Below, piece after piece: positions 60,641 to 64,000 of a stretch of DNA of 64,000 nt. The DNA comes from Torreya grandis (lineage: Eukaryota > Streptophyta > Pinopsida > Cupressales > Taxaceae). Below the pieces are notes generated by a model. That model was not told the DNA's origin. It saw only the letters and a program-made list of their open reading frames with translations, and did no database searches. The stretch spans positions 5,051,001 to 5,115,000 of the forward strand of contig JARHVA010000458.1 of NCBI GenBank assembly GCA_037957365.1. Direction: 5' to 3'. How positions within the stretch are numbered: position 1 is the stretch's first letter; every line of letters begins with the position of its first letter. The position numbers and the translations under genes are program-made.

Positions 60641-61500
60641 CTTGTGTTTGTACATATCACATCTTTACTAAAAATGTTAGACTAGTCAAACAACCACAAT
60701 GAAGGATTAACCTAGGCTTGAAGGAAATTATTAAGAAGGAAATTGTTAAGCTATTGGAAGTTAGTGTTATCTATCATATATCTGATAGCAAATGGGTTTG
60801 ACCTCTGCTTATTCTACCTAAAAAGAATGAGAAATTGATATTTTGTGTAGAGTACATAGAACTGAACAAAGCCACCATGAGAGACTATTTTCCCTTGCCT
60901 TTTATTGATCAAGTTTTGGATAATTTAGAAGGAAAACATTATTTTTATTTCTTAGATAGATTCAATGGATACAACCAAATTAGAATAGCACCTGAAGATC
61001 AATACAAAAAAACATTTACCTACCTCTAGCAAACATATACTTATACACTGCTTCCTTTTGGATTGTACAATGCACTTGCTACCTTTTAGAGAGTAGCGTT
61101 AACCATTTTTTCTAATCTTATAAATTATTGTTTGAAAATGTATATGGATGATTTCAATATCCATGGTACTACATTTGATTAAGATTTGAACAACTTGGAT
61201 AAGTGTTTACTTGATGTGAATATCACCAAGTATCTTTAAGTCATGATAAATGCATCATAATGGTTGCTGAAGGGATAGTATTAAGACATCATATATTTTC
61301 TCAAGGAATAAAAGTATATCCTAAAAATATTGAGGTAATTTCTAACCTCCCCATTCCACAAACACAAACTAATGTTAAAAGTTTTTTTGGTCATGTCGTA
61401 TATTACAAAAGATTCATTGAACACTTCAGCAAGATAACTACCCCTATGTTTTCTTTGTTAGCAAAAGATAGTGAATTTGTATGAAATGAAAAATGTCAAG
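60641..61500 (+). pseudogene. Reverse transcriptase of element I
   Basis: Motifs in order: VKLLEVSVIYHISDSKWV, LPKKNEKLIFCVEYIELNKAT, DYFPLPFIDQVLDNLEGK, YFYFLDRFNGYNQIRIAPEDQYKKTF, LLPFGLYNALATF, and the intact catalytic YMDD at 61141-61152 followed by FNIHGTTFD. The thumb runs through 61260-61484 (RHHIFSQGIKVYPKNIEVI, FFGHVVYYKRFIEHFSKI). A small loss near 61255 shifts the frame, and several TAG codons stand for Gln. Confidence 0.82.
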
Positions 61501-62050
61501 AAAATTTTGAAACATTAAAGAATAAACTCATGATTATTATAGTCTTGAAAGGACCTAATTGGGAAAAAACTTTTCATATCTATACTAATGATTCTAATGC
61601 TACATTAGGAACATTTTTATGACAAAGAGATGAGGATGGAAAGATGTATGCCATTTATTATATCAATAATAATCTTACCCCCATAGAGAAGAACTACACC
61701 ATCACATAAAAAAATTTATTGCTATTATTTATGCTATAAATAAGTTTAGGCATTACATTACTAGTTATCAGGTATTCATCTATATAGATCATTCAACAAT
61801 TAAGTACTTAATGAATAAACTAGTAGTCCGTGGGAGAATAATTATATGGATACTGCTATTACAAGAATTTGGCTTTATTATCATAGATAAACTAGGGAAG
61901 TATAATGTTGTTACTGAATTTTTATCTACATTGCTCACTATAGGTGAACATGATCATGTGGAAGACTCTTTTATAGATGAACAACTATTTTCCATATCCA
62001 TATATTCCCCATGGTTTGTAGACATGGAAAATTACTTGGAAACATGAAAT
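61501..62050 (+). pseudogene. RNase H of element I
   Basis: KTFHIYTNDSNATLGTFL near 61568 and KMYAIYYINNNLTPIEKNYTIT near 61642 match gypsy RNase H; the expected Asp in YxDAS is Asn (TNDSN). The frame at 61811-62047 continues LQEFGFIIIDKLGKYNVVTEFLS, the degenerate KG-x-NVVADxLS end, then the linker to integrase. Confidence 0.7.
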
Positions 62051-63305
62051 TTTCCTCATTTATTCACCTCTAAAGAAAGAAAACATTCGTTTAGATCTAG
62101 TTCTCATTTCAAATGGTTTAAAGGCACGTAGTTCAAAACTGGACCTAATCATATACTTTGTAGATGTATAAGAGAAGATGAAGTATATGACATCATCAAA
62201 ACATGCCATAGTGAACTAGGAAGAGGACATTATTTAGTAAAAAGGACCATTCATAAGATCCTTGGTGCAAGTTACTACTGGCCATCTCTTTACAAGATTG
62301 TTAAAAGGTTTGTATGGAAATGTGATCTTTGCAAAAAGGATGGGTCAGCCTAATCTATCCTTTGAAATACCTCTTCATCCTCATATAAGTTTAGAACCAT
62401 TTGAAAAATGGGGTTTTAACTTTATTGGAGTAATCAATCCACCATCTCAAGGAAAGTAATGTTTATTAGTATGCACTAATTATGTTATTAATTAGGTTCA
62501 AGTGCAGGCACTTACCTTTTTGAGGGAAGAAATGGTTGCTTATTTCCTATACCATAAGAACATAATGAGATTTGGAGCTCCTAGATCTATTATTTTAGAC
62601 TAAGGACCCCAATTCATGTCCAACATGATCAAAGATTTTATAGAGTTGTACCAAATCAATCATAGGAAATCATCACCATATCATCCCCAAGCTAATGGGC
62701 AAGTGAAAGTCATCAACCAAGAGCTATAAAACATCCTAACCAAAATAGTGAATAGTAGAAGAAAAGACTAGGCAGAAAAAGTACCTGAAGCATTTTGGGC
62801 ATATAATACAACATGAAAGACAAATACAAGATTCTCTCCATATAAACTTGTGTATGTAAATAAACCTTTTTTACTAATAAAATTTGAATTGTAGACATTG
62901 AAGACAACAACTGATATGGGAATTAATCTTGATGAAGCACATAAAGAAAAAATAATGCAACTAAATGGGTTGGATGAATTGAAAATGGATGTACTCACTC
63001 AAACTAACATGATCCAGAAGTAGATAAAGTAATAGCATAATAGTCACATCAAAAAAATATAGTTTTAAGAGGGAGATTAGGCACTTCTATTTGATTCTAA
63101 ATTCCAAAATTTTAAGGGTAAGTTAAAAACAAGATGGTTAGGACCATAACTAATCAAAACCATTTTTAGTAATGGCTCTGTCTAGTTAAAACTAATTAAT
63201 GATGACTAAAGGAGACTTTTGGTCAATGGTCATAGGCTTAAGGTGTATAGAAGATCTCTCAGAAAAGAAGAGTTTATTGAATAGAACCAGGACCAATTTG
63301 ACCTT
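62051..63305 (+). pseudogene. Integrase of element I
   Basis: The HHCC region is at 62190-62345 (IIKTCHSELGRGHY, TIHKILGASYYWPSLY, VWKCDLCKK). Core: KWGFNFIGVINPPSQGK at 62405 (first catalytic Asp as Asn), RSIILD.GPQF near 62590, and SSPYHPQANGQVKVINQEL at 62670-62720 (catalytic Glu as Lys). Then FWAYNTT, SPYKLVYVNKPF, LNGLDELKMD, and the C-terminal GD.ALLFDSKFQNFKGKLKTRWLGP and VNGHRLKVYRRSL to about 63280. Minus frames over 62713-62998 are shadows. Confidence 0.78.
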
Positions 63306-64000
63306 GTGGAAGAACTTGGTTCTTCCACTAAGGCCAAATGATCTTCATAACAAACATCCAATATATGAAGAGTGCTGAAAACCAACAAATGGTGGTTCTC
63401 ATTCCATCAAAATTTAAAAATAAGAAAAATATATAAAATATAAAATATACTAAAAGGTGAAAACTAGTAAATGACACTTTTTAGAAGAAAAATTATCATC
63501 AACTAATCTATCTTCTCAAACTTGTTTATCACTGTAAGACACATAACAAACTCCAAGAGATAGGAATGGATTCATACAAAAAGGTATAGTTGCATTTATT
63601 TTTCCAAAGGATTAAGCATTTTCTATTTCATGTAATATATGTGTAATCATTAGTCAATAATCATTTTTTCAAATGGACAAGTTTTAGTTATGTCATGTGG
63701 ATATGATGAAGTCAATAACATCATCATCACATTCAATGATTTGATGTGATGACATTTTCAAAATACCTTTTCAAATAGATTTGATGAGATGACATTTTAA
63801 TAGATGTTTTATAAAAAAATATTTGATGTGATGCATAATTAATTATGAATATTGTCTCTATAGACATCTAAAATTTAGAGCAATTATTACCAACCTCTAA
63901 AAATCTAGCCTAAGAATCCGTAAAGGTCTCAAATTTGGCCTATTAATCAAATAAATAAGACAAATGCACATTGAATTAAGTCAAATATTGCAACAAATTT
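63306..64000 (+). other. 3' non-coding region of element I
   Basis: No gene is supported. A degenerate tandem repeat is present at about 63738-63840: three copies of TTTGATGWGATGACATTTT-like sequence roughly 40 bp apart. No polypurine tract or LTR start could be assigned before the window ends. Confidence 0.45.

Larger units (their letters stand above)
55601..64000 (+). mobile_element. Element I: Athila-like Ty3/gypsy retrotransposon, 3' end not seen
   Basis: PBS at 57137, gag from 57643 with CCHC knuckle, protease, a heptapeptide repeat, RT with YMDD, RNase H and integrase to about 63300. The PBS type (TGGCGCC...GGGGA decayed) and RT style (MDDFNIHGTTFD, like Athila MDDFSVYGxxFD) suggest the Athila side of plant Ty3/gypsy. 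No 3' LTR is recognisable before the window end. The left edge is approximate. Confidence 0.7.

Overview
This window looks like intergenic DNA from a large plant genome, most plausibly a gymnosperm. That is an inference: the sequence is AT-rich, consists entirely of old nested LTR retrotransposons, has no recognisable host gene, and its Gypsy and Copia variants resemble those I associate with conifers. I found no tRNA, rRNA or CRISPR locus, and no intact cellular gene. Nearly all coding matter is decayed gag/pol.

Layout, with letters for elements. A (1668-31502, + strand) is a Tat-like Ty3/gypsy element. It has a partial 5' LTR (1668-2625), gag, protease, RT, a deletion where RNase H should be, integrase, a decayed antisense ORF resembling the plant mobile domain, and a 3' LTR (30026-31502). 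Three elements sit inside A. B (1-1667, -) is a Copia with a collapsed gag, cut by the window edge. C (8498-14490, +) is a Reina-like chromovirus. D (19666-29182, -) is a Copia with 2.5-2.8 kb LTRs.

E (about 31503-51425, -) is another Ty3/gypsy element, itself split by two insertions. F (37227-42723, -) is the youngest element: perfect AAATT target duplication, LTRs about 94-95% identical by eye, and one unbroken 1,499-codon gag-pol frame carrying about 25 stops. G (43885-49860, +) is non-autonomous, with 2.1 kb LTRs around a 1.75 kb interior that has a charged ORF and no pol. The E gag can be followed across G, and the E protease across F.

Right of E lies an LTR-like stretch H1 (51426 to about 53640, TATA at 53143), a (TA)n tract, and a decayed coiled-coil-type ORF H2 on the minus strand (53868-55540). 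Element I (about 55600-64000, +) is an Athila-like Ty3/gypsy with PBS, gag, protease, a heptapeptide minisatellite, RT, RNase H and integrase; its 3' LTR is outside the window or unrecognisable.

Three signals stand out. First, an array of 12-bp palindromes (ACCGACGTCGGT type) lies in the B LTR with centres 19-32 bp apart, and C-to-T/G-to-A decayed relatives recur in the LTRs and 3' region of A. Second, F has lost its frame only through C-to-T stops, mainly CAG-to-TAG, with no frameshift. Third, a 49-bp-stem hairpin sits exactly at the RNase H deletion of A.
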